The translations under genes and the position numbers were made by a program. The notes under the pieces were generated by a model. That model was not told the DNA's origin, did no database searches, and saw only the letters and a program-made list of their open reading frames with translations. Below, one piece after another: positions 1 to 6,188 of a DNA stretch of 11,031 bases (the stretch's first letter is position 1; each line of letters starts with the position of its first letter). This DNA comes from Conexibacter sp. (GTDB lineage: Bacteria; Actinomycetota; Thermoleophilia; Solirubrobacterales; Solirubrobacteraceae). The stretch lies in the NCBI GenBank assembly GCA_025964295.1, contig JAOPZD010000414.1, forward strand, positions 1 to 11,031. The letters run 5' to 3'.

Positions 1-554
1 AGGCCCGACCCGGTCTGTGCCGCCCCCGGTGTCCAGAACGTCGTCATGCTCGGCTGGTAGCGGGCGATGGACCCGAACAAGTGGTCGAAGTCAAGCGACA
101 GCGTGACCGCCCGGCTCCCGGCGCGCGACGCGACGGGGAGCACGTTGCCGCCGAAGGCGACCAGCGTCGCGTTTCCGCTGCCCGGATCGGGCACGAGGCA
201 CGCGTCGTGCTCGTGGTTGATGGACGGGACCGTCGCGTCGGGCGTGAGCTTCATGACCCGGTAGGAGACGGGCGACGGGCCATAGATGGAGATCAACGCG
301 TCGGCCTTGCCGTCGCGGTCGAAGTCCAGGGTGGTGTTCGTGGCCCAGGTCTGGGGATCGTCGTCCGGCGTGAGGCTGGTGACGACGGTGAGCGTCTCGT
401 TGCCGGTGGCGGGCGCCTCGTAGCGGTGCGCGATGAGGTCCGGCCCCACGTCGCGGCCCTGGACGACCACCGACGCGGCGTGGGCCGGTGCAGCCGCGAG
501 CGCAGCCGCGACCGTCGTGAGCGAGAGCGCGAGGAGCGCCCGGAACCGTGCCAT
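1..554 (-). CDS. Secreted FG-GAP/VCBS-like protein, N-terminal part (runs off left edge)
   Basis: I read an uninterrupted frame of 184 codons from the ATG at 554-552 down to the window edge, so the C-terminus is missing. A GGAAGG ribosome binding site (561-566) lies 6 nt upstream. Residues 1-26 are a classic Sec signal peptide: a basic start (MARFR), an Ala/Leu core and an AHA cleavage site. Residues 78-90 contain DFDRDGKADALIS, the Asp/Gly calcium-binding core typical of FG-GAP/VCBS repeats, preceded by a TNTTL strand. Only one such repeat is visible; more may lie past the edge. The protein is therefore probably exported and calcium-binding. No catalytic motif is visible and the function is unknown. 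It is separated from pth by 138 bp and looks independently expressed. Confidence 0.8.
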   Translation of the reverse strand, partial: MARFRALLALSLTTVAAALAAAPAHAASVVVQGRDVGPDLIAHRYEAPATGNETLTVVTSLTPDDDPQTWATNTTLDFDRDGKADALISIYGPSPVSYRVMKLTPDATVPSINHEHDACLVPDPGSGNATLVAFGGNVLPVASRAGSRAVTLSLDFDHLFGSIARYQPSMTTFWTPGAAQTGSG

Positions 555-690
555 GGAAGACCTTCCGTGCCGTGCTGGACCGTGGAGAGCGGCGCCAGCC
601 TACGTGCCAATGCACGCCCCCATGGTGCGGCCAGCCGTACCTCGCTCCAGGAACAGGACGGATGGCCCCCGCCCGGCGGCCGTTCCCCGC

Positions 691-706
691 GCTCAGAGCT
701 CTGAGC
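691..706. terminator. Perfect 16-bp palindrome overlapping the pth stop codon
   Basis: GCTCAGAGCTCTGAGC is a perfect palindrome that includes the pth TGA (695-693). It could fold as a short hairpin that ends the rplY-pth transcript. There is no T-tract, so the terminator role is inferred. Confidence 0.35.
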
Positions 707-1271
707 GACCGTCCACGATCCGCTCGACGGCATCCGCCGCGCGATCGACGAGCTCGGCGACCTCGGCTGCCGGCTGGCGCCACTTGCCCAGCACGTAGGC
801 GGCGACGATGTCCGGATCGGTCGAGTCCGGCCGGCTGACGCCGACGCGCACCCGGGCGAAGTCAGGCGAGCCGAAGCCGGCCTTCAGCGACTTCAGGCCG
901 TTGTGGCCCGCGAGGCCGCCGCCCAGACGGGTGCGGACGTCACCGAACTTCAGGTCGATCTCGTCGTGCACCGCGATCACGTGGTCCAGGTCGACCTTCA
1001 GCGCGCCGCGTGCCGGGCCGGCGGAGCGGCCGGACTCGTTCATGTAGGTCTGCGGGAGAAGGACGCCGACCCGCGGACCGCCGGGGAGGGTCCGGCCGTC
1101 CGCATAGAGCCCGGCGAAGGTCTTCTTCGGCTTGCCCAGCCCCCAGCGCTCGATGAGCGCCTCGGCGATCTGGAAGCCGACGTTGTGAGGCGTGCGCGCG
1201 TACTGCGCGCCGGGGTTGCCGAGCCCGACGATCAGCCAGTCGACGGGAGCCGCACGGCCCGGGAGCCGCAT
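693..1271 (-). CDS. pth: Peptidyl-tRNA hydrolase
   Basis: Peptidyl-tRNA hydrolase (EC 3.1.1.29) releases tRNA from prematurely dropped peptidyl-tRNAs in the cytoplasm. At 192 aa it has the normal bacterial Pth length. The family signatures are all present: VGLGNPG (Asn19), TPHNVGF with catalytic His29, TYMNESG (Asn78), VHDEIDL with Asp103, and GGGLAGHNGLKS with Asn124. These match the Asn10, His20, Asn68, Asp93 and Asn114 set of the E. coli enzyme. The ATG at 1271 is the only reasonable start. No Shine-Dalgarno is visible upstream, and the start lies 21 nt after the rplY stop, so it is probably translated from the rplY transcript. The rplY-pth pair is a common bacterial arrangement. Confidence 0.97.
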   Translation of the reverse strand: MRLPGRAAPVDWLIVGLGNPGAQYARTPHNVGFQIAEALIERWGLGKPKKTFAGLYADGRTLPGGPRVGVLLPQTYMNESGRSAGPARGALKVDLDHVIAVHDEIDLKFGDVRTRLGGGLAGHNGLKSLKAGFGSPDFARVRVGVSRPDSTDPDIVAAYVLGKWRQPAAEVAELVDRAADAVERIVDGRSEL

Positions 1272-1292
1272 CGGCTCAGACGGCGCCGAGGA

Positions 1293-1973
1293 CTACTCGG
1301 CGCTGTCGGCGGCCGCGTCTGCGCCCGCGTCCTCGGTGGCGGCCTCGGCCCTCGCCGTGTCGCCCACGCGCTCGGTCTCGGTCTCGACCTCGTCGCCGGT
1401 CTCGGTCGACACGCTCGGCGGCGTGATCGAGGCGAGCACGGTCGCGTCGGGATCGTCGAGGAGCGTGATGCCGGCCGGCGCGTCGATCTCCGACAGCTGG
1501 ATCGTGGCGTTCATCTCCATCCGGGAGACGTCGACCTGGATCGACTCCGGGATGTCGTTCGGGAGCGCCTCGATCGTCAGCTCGCGCGTGACGTGCTCGA
1601 GGATGCCGCCCTCGACGATGCCGGGCGCGCGCTCATGGTTGATCAGCACGACCGGGACGGTCGCCTGGATCGCGACCTTGAGGTCGACGCGGAGCAGATC
1701 GATGTGCATGATCTCGCCGCGGACGGGATGGCGCTGGGAGTCCTTGAGGACGGCCGGCGTGCCGGCACCCCCGTCGATCCGCAGCTCGAGCACCGCGCCC
1801 TTTGCGGCCAGCGCGTGGCGCAGGGTGCGCTCCGCGACGGCGAACGCAACGGGCCCTTCGGCGCCACCGTAGAGAACCCCGGGGACCTGGCCGGAACGGC
1901 GCAGGCGACGGGTCTCGCGGGAGTGAGCGGCCTCGCGGGCGTGGACTTCGAGCTGGGTGGTCTGGTCGGCCAT
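1293..1973 (-). CDS. rplY: 50S ribosomal protein L25, long CTC-type
   Basis: Ribosomal protein L25/CTC of the large subunit, which binds 5S rRNA. I chose the ATG at 1973 (MADQTTQLEVHAR), giving 226 aa; a longer frame to 2048 adds only a low-complexity leader. Residues 1-90 form the L25 beta-barrel, with RRLRRSGQVPGVLYGG being the typical family segment. A middle CTC (TL5) domain includes NHERAPGIVEGGILEHVTRE and LPNDIPESIQVDVS. The last 40 residues are an acidic Glu/Asp/Ala-rich tail, common in actinobacterial L25. The Shine-Dalgarno is weak. The upstream leader (1974-2082) holds a G-tract cluster and a hairpin that could affect expression. Confidence 0.95.
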   Translation of the reverse strand: MADQTTQLEVHAREAAHSRETRRLRRSGQVPGVLYGGAEGPVAFAVAERTLRHALAAKGAVLELRIDGGAGTPAVLKDSQRHPVRGEIMHIDLLRVDLKVAIQATVPVVLINHERAPGIVEGGILEHVTRELTIEALPNDIPESIQVDVSRMEMNATIQLSEIDAPAGITLLDDPDATVLASITPPSVSTETGDEVETETERVGDTARAEAATEDAGADAAADSAE

Positions 1974-2012
1974 GAGCGGCGGCCGATGGTAGCGAAGCGA
2001 CGCAGAAAACCG

Positions 2013-2046
2013 CCCTTCCCTACCCCAACACCCCCCAACCCCACCC
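2013..2046 (-). promoter_or_regulatory. G-tract cluster in the rplY leader (possible G-quadruplex)
   Basis: Read on the minus strand, this 34-nt stretch contains seven consecutive runs of three or more G (plus-strand C-runs at 2013-2015, 2018-2020, 2023-2026, 2031-2036, 2039-2042 and 2044-2046; the long run can be split). Loops are 1-4 nt. It ends about 40 nt upstream of the rplY ATG. The G-runs are seen directly; quadruplex folding and any regulatory role are inferred. Confidence 0.4.
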
Positions 2047-2050
2047 ACAC

Positions 2051-2080
2051 GCGGGTTCGGCCCCCTGGGCCGATACCCGC
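2051..2080 (-). terminator. Strong 13-bp hairpin between the GH2 gene and rplY
   Basis: GCGGGT (2051-2056) pairs with ACCCGC (2075-2080), and TCGGCCC (2057-2063) pairs with GGGCCGA (2067-2073), leaving a 3-nt loop and one bulged base at 2074. It sits after the GH2 stop and before rplY, so an intrinsic terminator or attenuator is plausible. No clear U-tract follows. Confidence 0.5.
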
Positions 2081-2082
2081 AA

Positions 2083-2160
2083 GGTTGAGCCGAGCCTCTA
2101 GGCGAGGCTCAACCCAGCCTCTAGGCGAGGCCTCAACCCAGCCTCTAGGCGAGGCTCAAC
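2083..2160. repeat. Three tandem copies of a 23-24 bp palindromic repeat at the GH2 3' end
   Basis: GCCTCTAGGCGAGG occurs at 2094-2107, 2117-2130 and 2141-2154, each copy followed by a C(C)TCAACC segment. Each unit is itself a stem (GCCTC/GAGGC) with a TAGGC loop. The first copy is extended to a 9-bp stem, GGTTGAGCC (2083-2091) with GGCTCAACC (2106-2114). The third copy includes the GH2 stop codon. It may act as a transcription terminator or as an RNA 3'-end stabiliser. Confidence 0.7.
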
Positions 2161-4021
2161 CCCATTGCCTCGTCCCCTTGTACACGCGCTGGATGTCGGT
2201 GAACGCGGGCTTCTTGACGCCCTGCATCGTGATCAGGCCCTTTTGATGGACCGGCGAGAACGGCCAGGGGTTGCCACCCTCCCAGTTCGGGCGCACCGCG
2301 AACTCCTCGAGCGTCCACCAAAGCGCGCCAGACAGCCACGGCTTGGTCGCGTAGACGCCGTAGTGGAAGTTCACGAAGTCCTGCTGGAACTGGTAGGTCC
2401 CGCGCTCCTCGACCGGACCGTCGCGGTTGGCCTCGGCGCCCGTCTCGGTGATGACGATCGCCTTCTGCGGATAGCACTGGCGCACGCCGTCGAGGTACTC
2501 ACTCAGCAGGGAGCGATCGGCGATCTGGCCGTTGGGGCCGGAGTACCAGCCGAAGTACTCGTTGATGCCGATGACGTCCAGCGGGCCGTACTCGGGCTGG
2601 CAGCCCGCCGAGGGGTAGCCGGCGACGGCGAGGCCGACCGGGCGCGTCGGATCCAGCGACTTCGCGAGCCGCACCGCTCGCTGGATGTAGTAGCCCTGGA
2701 CCGGACCGGGACGCGCGCTGAGCTCGTTGCCGGCCGACCACACGATGATCGACGGGTGGTTGATGTTCGTCTGCACGGCGCTGGCCAGCTCCTTGGCCGC
2801 GAGCTCACGGACGAGGCGCTGCTTGAGGTACTTGGTCTTCACCGAGTAGACCGGCACCTCGGTCCACGCAAGCATCCCCAGCTCATCGAGGCGCTCGTAG
2901 TAATAGGGGTGCAGGGGGTAATGGCTGCGGAACAGCGTCCCGCCCGCTTCGCGCGCCCACTGGATCTGCTGCTCGCGCTGGGCGTCGTCGATCGCGAAGC
3001 CCTTGTCGAGCGAGTCCTCGTGCGTGCCGAAGCCACGGAAGTTCAGCGGCTTGCCGTTGAGCATCAGATGGCCATCGACGACCTTGATCGACCGGACGCC
3101 CGTCCGCTCGTAGTAGCTCTGCAGCGTCTTGCTGCCGTCCGTCGCGGTCAGCGACGTGTTGTAGAGGTAGGGTCGCGCCGGGGACCACGTCCTCGGGTTC
3201 TTGACCGCGATGCGCTTGGTGAACGTCGCGAACTTCTTGGCCCCCACCGACGCAGTGCCGAGCGCGATCCGGCGCGCGCCGAGACGCGCGGTCACCTTCA
3301 CCCGCTGGGCCTTGTCCCCGTAGTTGCGGACCGTCGCCTTGTAGGTGACGTGGGCATCGCACGTCCCGCACGGCAGGTCCGGCAGCACAGCGACCGTGTT
3401 GAAGTCGATGCGATCGACCTTGCGCAGGTAGACCTCGCGCAGCAGTCCGCCGTAGTTCCACCAGCCGCCGGTGGGCACACCGGTGGTCGACAGGCCCGAG
3501 GGCGGGAAGTCGGTCGGGAACCGCCGGTCGTCGACGCGGACCGCCAGCAGGTTCATGCCGCCGCGCTTGAGCACCCCGGCGGGCAGGCGGATCTCGAAGG
3601 GCAGGTAGGCGCCCGTGCTCTTCCCGACGAGCCTGCCGTTGAGGTAGACCTTGGAGCGGTAGTTGACCGACTCGAACCGCACGACCCAGGAGAGCCGCTT
3701 GGCGCTCGAGGGCAGGTGGAAGCTCTTGCGGTACCAGCCGACGCCGCCGGCGAACGACGCGTCGCTGAAGTCCTTGGCGTTCCAGGCGTTGGGCACCGTC
3801 ACCGGGGTCCACCCGGCGCTGGACGCGCTGGACGCGAAGCCCTGCGCGGCGCCGTTGCCGGTCGGGTCCGCGCGGTACAGCCACTGGCCGCCCATCAGGT
3901 AGCGGCCGGAGGCGCCGGTCTTGTAGAGCGTCTTGGAGGCGAGTCCGTCGCGTTGAGCCAGGGCGGTGGCCGGCAGCGTCAGCACGCCGAGGAAGGACAG
4001 CAGGAGGCAGCGTCGGAGCAT
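2156..4021 (-). CDS. Secreted glycoside hydrolase family 2 (beta-glucuronidase/beta-galactosidase-like)
   Basis: A retaining exo-glycosidase of GH2, exported to the outside. I chose the ATG at 4021 because it begins a clean signal peptide (MLRRC, Leu-rich core, ALA cleavage near residue 22); a GTG at 4039 would add six residues. Domains, numbered from the ATG: a sugar-binding jelly roll at about 35-205, with WYRKSF and WNYGGLLREVYL; an immunoglobulin-like domain at about 205-310; and a TIM barrel at 310-621. Catalytic residues are visible: acid/base Glu433 in WSAGNE after NHPSIIVW, and nucleophile Glu526 in ITETGAE. RSHYP (365-369) is the standard barrel motif, and WWTLEEF lies near the end. 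The motifs resemble beta-glucuronidase more than LacZ, but the substrate cannot be told from sequence. It probably releases sugars from plant or microbial polymers. Confidence 0.92.
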   Translation of the reverse strand: MLRRCLLLSFLGVLTLPATALAQRDGLASKTLYKTGASGRYLMGGQWLYRADPTGNGAAQGFASSASSAGWTPVTVPNAWNAKDFSDASFAGGVGWYRKSFHLPSSAKRLSWVVRFESVNYRSKVYLNGRLVGKSTGAYLPFEIRLPAGVLKRGGMNLLAVRVDDRRFPTDFPPSGLSTTGVPTGGWWNYGGLLREVYLRKVDRIDFNTVAVLPDLPCGTCDAHVTYKATVRNYGDKAQRVKVTARLGARRIALGTASVGAKKFATFTKRIAVKNPRTWSPARPYLYNTSLTATDGSKTLQSYYERTGVRSIKVVDGHLMLNGKPLNFRGFGTHEDSLDKGFAIDDAQREQQIQWAREAGGTLFRSHYPLHPYYYERLDELGMLAWTEVPVYSVKTKYLKQRLVRELAAKELASAVQTNINHPSIIVWSAGNELSARPGPVQGYYIQRAVRLAKSLDPTRPVGLAVAGYPSAGCQPEYGPLDVIGINEYFGWYSGPNGQIADRSLLSEYLDGVRQCYPQKAIVITETGAEANRDGPVEERGTYQFQQDFVNFHYGVYATKPWLSGALWWTLEEFAVRPNWEGGNPWPFSPVHQKGLITMQGVKKPAFTDIQRVYKGTRQWG

Positions 4022-4084
4022 CTCGGGGAGGGGGAACACGAGGGGCTGGAGTGCGATGCGGTCCGACGCCTACGCGGCGTCCCG

Positions 4085-4537
4085 TCAGCAGGACCCCTCG
4101 TTGTCGGCCAGCGGCGCGGTGAGGCGCCGGAGGCTAACGGAGCGACCGGTCAGCGGGCTGCCCTCGCGCCGCACGAGCACGCACTGCACCAGCGGCCGGC
4201 CCGCCACGCCGTGGACCCAGACGACCCGCGTCCACCCGTCCTTCGTGCCCAGGGAGTAGGACGTGCCGGAGTCCAGGCGCGCGATCTTCACCGGGCCGGG
4301 TCCGGACACGCGCGGCAGGAACGCGTGGACCTTCGCGCCGCACGCCGCGTCGCAGCCGCGCAGCAGGGCGAGGACGCCGCGCTCGTCGCCGGCGGCCTCG
4401 CGCTGCACGAGCGTGAGGACGAGGTCGCGCTCGTCGTTCTCGGCCGTCAGGAAGCGCGCCGTCACGAACGACAGCGCCAGGAAGACGACGGCGACCGGGA
4501 CCAGGATCGCGAGCAGACGGCGACGGCGGGCGAGCAC
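4085..4537 (-). CDS. Membrane-anchored small protein of unknown function
   Basis: 150 aa from a GTG start at 4537; an in-frame stop at 4552-4550 limits how far upstream the gene can begin. No strong Shine-Dalgarno is visible. Residues 1-7 are basic (MLARRRR) and residues 8-30 form one transmembrane segment, so the rest is probably outside the membrane. The outer part has four cysteines (62, 66, 119, 150) that could form two disulfides, and a central stretch LDSGTSYSLG. I recognise the general type (short anchored proteins of Solirubrobacterales-like genomes) but no named domain. It begins 41 nt after the upstream gene on the same strand, which suggests co-transcription. It is followed by the GH2 gene after 63 nt. 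Confidence 0.75.
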   Translation of the reverse strand: MLARRRRLLAILVPVAVVFLALSFVTARFLTAENDERDLVLTLVQREAAGDERGVLALLRGCDAACGAKVHAFLPRVSGPGPVKIARLDSGTSYSLGTKDGWTRVVWVHGVAGRPLVQCVLVRREGSPLTGRSVSLRRLTAPLADNEGSC

Positions 4538-4578
4538 GCGCCGCAGAGACTAATGCCGCATGAGCGCGCCGGGCGTGC

Positions 4579-5322
4579 TCAGTCGGCGGCGTGGAAGTCG
4601 TCGGGCCCGTTGAGCTCGAGGAACCGCCGGACCGAGCGCTCCTGCGCCTCGAGGCGCTCCGCCATGTGGCGCGCGTGGTCGGCCGCCCGGACCAGGAAGT
4701 CCTCGAGGCACGCCTCGGGGTCGTCGGGCAGCGGGTAGACGTGCGCGACATCCTGCTGGGCGCAGGCGATCCCCATCGGCGGGCGGCCCTCGGCCAGCGT
4801 GCGCGCGCCGCAGACCGGCACGACGGTGATCCGGCGCTCGGGGGCCACGAGCGCGACGGGCATCAGGCGGTGGGCGGGAAGCGGCACGTCGAGGTCGACC
4901 GACCGCACGACCGCGACATCGGACTCCGACATCTGGCGCAGCGGGCCCTCCCAGATCGCCAGCACGGTGTCGGCGGCCTGCAGCGCGTCGCGCAGCGTCC
5001 GCGCCTGGTCCGCATAGGCCTCCTGGGCCTCCTCGCGGGTCTGGCTCTCCCCCAGGTCCAGGTCGACCGGCACGCGCAGGAGGTCGCGGGCGCCCAGGCG
5101 CTCGCCCTCGCCGTGGCCGCCGTTGGCGACGTAGGTCTGGATCGTGCCGAGATCGCGCCGTCCGTGGAAGACCACCGTCAGGGCGTCGGCCATCGCCAGG
5201 CCTCCGACCTTCAGCGCGACGGCCGCGGCGGCCTCGGGATCCAGGAGCGCACGCCGCAGCAGCTCCTCTGCGGCCCCGTCGTCGGGTCCCATGTCCTGCG
5301 GATCTGGGTTCTGCCCGTCCAT
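4579..5322 (-). CDS. Acidic cytoplasmic protein of unknown function
   Basis: 247 aa. The start at 5322 (MDGQNPDPQD) is fixed by a very strong ribosome binding site, GGAAGGAGG (5327-5335), 4 nt upstream; an in-frame ATG at 5361 has no such support. There is no signal peptide or transmembrane segment. The N-terminus is Asp/Glu/Gln-rich. The middle reads as an alternating alpha/beta protein with hydrophobic strands (ALTVVFHG, DTVLAIWEGP, DVAVVRSVDLDVPL, RITVVPVCGA). The C-terminal part (about 205-235) is a long charged helix, possibly coiled coil. I do not recognise the family. It is the first gene of a minus-strand run and is divergent from the DUF4235 gene. Confidence 0.8.
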   Translation of the reverse strand: MDGQNPDPQDMGPDDGAAEELLRRALLDPEAAAAVALKVGGLAMADALTVVFHGRRDLGTIQTYVANGGHGEGERLGARDLLRVPVDLDLGESQTREEAQEAYADQARTLRDALQAADTVLAIWEGPLRQMSESDVAVVRSVDLDVPLPAHRLMPVALVAPERRITVVPVCGARTLAEGRPPMGIACAQQDVAHVYPLPDDPEACLEDFLVRAADHARHMAERLEAQERSVRRFLELNGPDDFHAAD

Positions 5323-5451
5323 CGCGCCTCCTTCCACCGACTGCGAGTCCGGATGGTGCACTCTGGTCTACCTCATTACATCGGACAGCGGGTCGGAACC
5401 TGCACCTCCGCGGAGGCGATCCGCGTGGGCGTCCTCTGCCGGACGTTCGGG

Positions 5452-5457
5452 TACGTT
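5452..5457 (+). promoter_or_regulatory. Candidate -10 box for a leaderless DUF4235 transcript
   Basis: TACGTT fits the TANNNT -10 pattern and ends 7 nt before the ATG at 5465, the spacing expected when transcription starts at the start codon. No Shine-Dalgarno precedes that ATG. ACGTTCG is repeated at 5443-5449 and 5453-5459. No -35 box is evident. Confidence 0.35.
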
Positions 5458-5464
5458 CGAGACC

Positions 5465-5761
5465 ATGAGGCTGCTCTACAAGCCGTTCGGGCTCATGCTC
5501 GGCCTGCTGGCCGGACTGGCGTCCAAGAAGCTGTTCGACGTCCTCTGGGGCATCTTCGACGACGAGGAGCCGCCGAAGCCGACGACCCGGGAAGCGGACT
5601 GGCCCAAGGTCCTGGCCGCCGCGGCGGTGCAGGGCGTGACCTTCAAGGTCACCCGCGCCGCCGTCGACCGCGTCGGCGCCCAGGGCTGGGACCACCTCTT
5701 CGGGGTGTGGCCGGGCGAGAAGCACCAGGAGAAGTCGCAAGCGGCCGAGCTCGTCCGGTAG
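5465..5761 (+). CDS. DUF4235 family protein
   Basis: 98 aa, the usual size for this actinobacterial family of unknown function. Matching features are the start LLYKPFGLMLGLLAGLASKK (a hydrophobic, glycine-containing helix that may enter the membrane), the segment WGIFDDEEPPKPT, the tryptophan in EADWPKVLAAAAVQG (residues 43-57), and the end DHLFGVWPG. The ATG at 5465 is chosen because homologous-looking sequence begins exactly there; the frame is open further upstream but without family features. It has no ribosome binding site and may be leaderless. It is the only protein gene on the plus strand between the left edge and the tRNA. It is divergent from the 247-aa protein and convergent with the gene at 5799. 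The role is unknown. Confidence 0.88.
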   Translation: MRLLYKPFGLMLGLLAGLASKKLFDVLWGIFDDEEPPKPTTREADWPKVLAAAAVQGVTFKVTRAAVDRVGAQGWDHLFGVWPGEKHQEKSQAAELVR

Positions 5762-5766
5762 GGGCC

Positions 5767-5785
5767 GGCCGCGGAGGCCGCGGCC
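5767..5785. terminator. Hairpin between convergent genes, likely bidirectional terminator
   Basis: GGCCGCGG (5767-5774) and CCGCGGCC (5778-5785) form a perfect 8-bp stem with a 3-nt AGG loop. It sits in the 37-bp gap between the stops of the DUF4235 gene and the minus-strand gene ending at 5799. There is no T-tract on either side. Confidence 0.55.
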
Positions 5786-5798
5786 ACGACGCCGGCGC

Positions 5799-6188
5799 TC
5801 AGCGCGCCGCGCGCACCACGAAGCCGCGCTCGCGGAGATCCTCGAGCGCGTCCTCGAACGTCCCGAAGTCCTGGGCGAGCAGCAGGTCGATCGGACGCCC
5901 GTGGCGACCGGTGGCCCGCACCCAGCGGCGCAGCACGCCCTCGCCCGCCCGCTCCGCGGCCTCCTCGGTCAGCGTCAGGAGGATCGGCAGCTCCGGCTTG
6001 TGGTCGAGGTCGCCCCCGAGCACGGCGAGGGGATCGACGCCGAGCGCGGTCAGCAGCTCGTCGTCGGTCAGCCCGAGCCGGTCCTGGAGCAGCGCGGCGG
6101 CGGTGGAGGTCAGAAGAGCTGGTTCTCGCCGCCCGCAGCGGCGAGCCTTCGGCGGTCGTCCATCAGAACAGCTGGTTCTCGCCGCCAA
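5799..6188 (-). CDS. Small protein with MbcA/ParS/Xre-antitoxin-like C-terminus; start uncertain
   Basis: The credible protein is the last ~100 residues (from about TSTAAALLQDRLGL). They read LGLTDDELLTALGV, a possible short helical/HTH part, then RRWVRATGRHGRPIDLLLAQ and DFGTFEDALEDLRERGF. The Trp followed by G-R-P-x-x-L-L and an acidic terminal helix resembles the toxin-binding domain (DUF2384) of MbcA/ParS/Xre antitoxins; this is a by-eye similarity. No RES or other toxin gene is next to it. The start is a problem: in this frame the only standard start is a TTG at 6188, inside prs and with weak support, and its first 25 codons cover the duplicated prs tail. An in-frame CTG at 6113 is an alternative. 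A frameshift near the duplication is also possible. Confidence 0.55.
   Translation of the reverse strand: MAARTSCSDGRPPKARRCGRREPALLTSTAAALLQDRLGLTDDELLTALGVDPLAVLGGDLDHKPELPILLTLTEEAAERAGEGVLRRWVRATGRHGRPIDLLLAQDFGTFEDALEDLRERGFVVRAAR
6110..6187. repeat. Duplicated 3' tail of prs (24-bp direct repeat, 53 bp apart) with mini-ORF
   Basis: The last 24 bases of prs (6163-6186, encoding GGENQLF and the stop) recur at 6110-6133 with one mismatch. An ATG overlapping the prs stop (TGATG, 6165-6161) opens an 18-codon frame, 6163 to 6110, encoding a 17-residue peptide MDDRRRLAAAGGENQLF. It ends in the same heptapeptide as prs. The two tails also share Asp-Asp about 7-8 residues before GGENQLF, suggesting duplication of roughly the last 17 codons followed by divergence. 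Confidence 0.75.

Noticed and set aside
2083..2160. CRISPR-like array
   Set aside because: Only three copies, with 9-10 nt between the shared cores, each self-complementary, and no cas genes.
2165..4738. 857-codon open frame on the plus strand
   Set aside because: It lies opposite the GH2 gene, which has both catalytic glutamates and a signal peptide; the translation is low-complexity.
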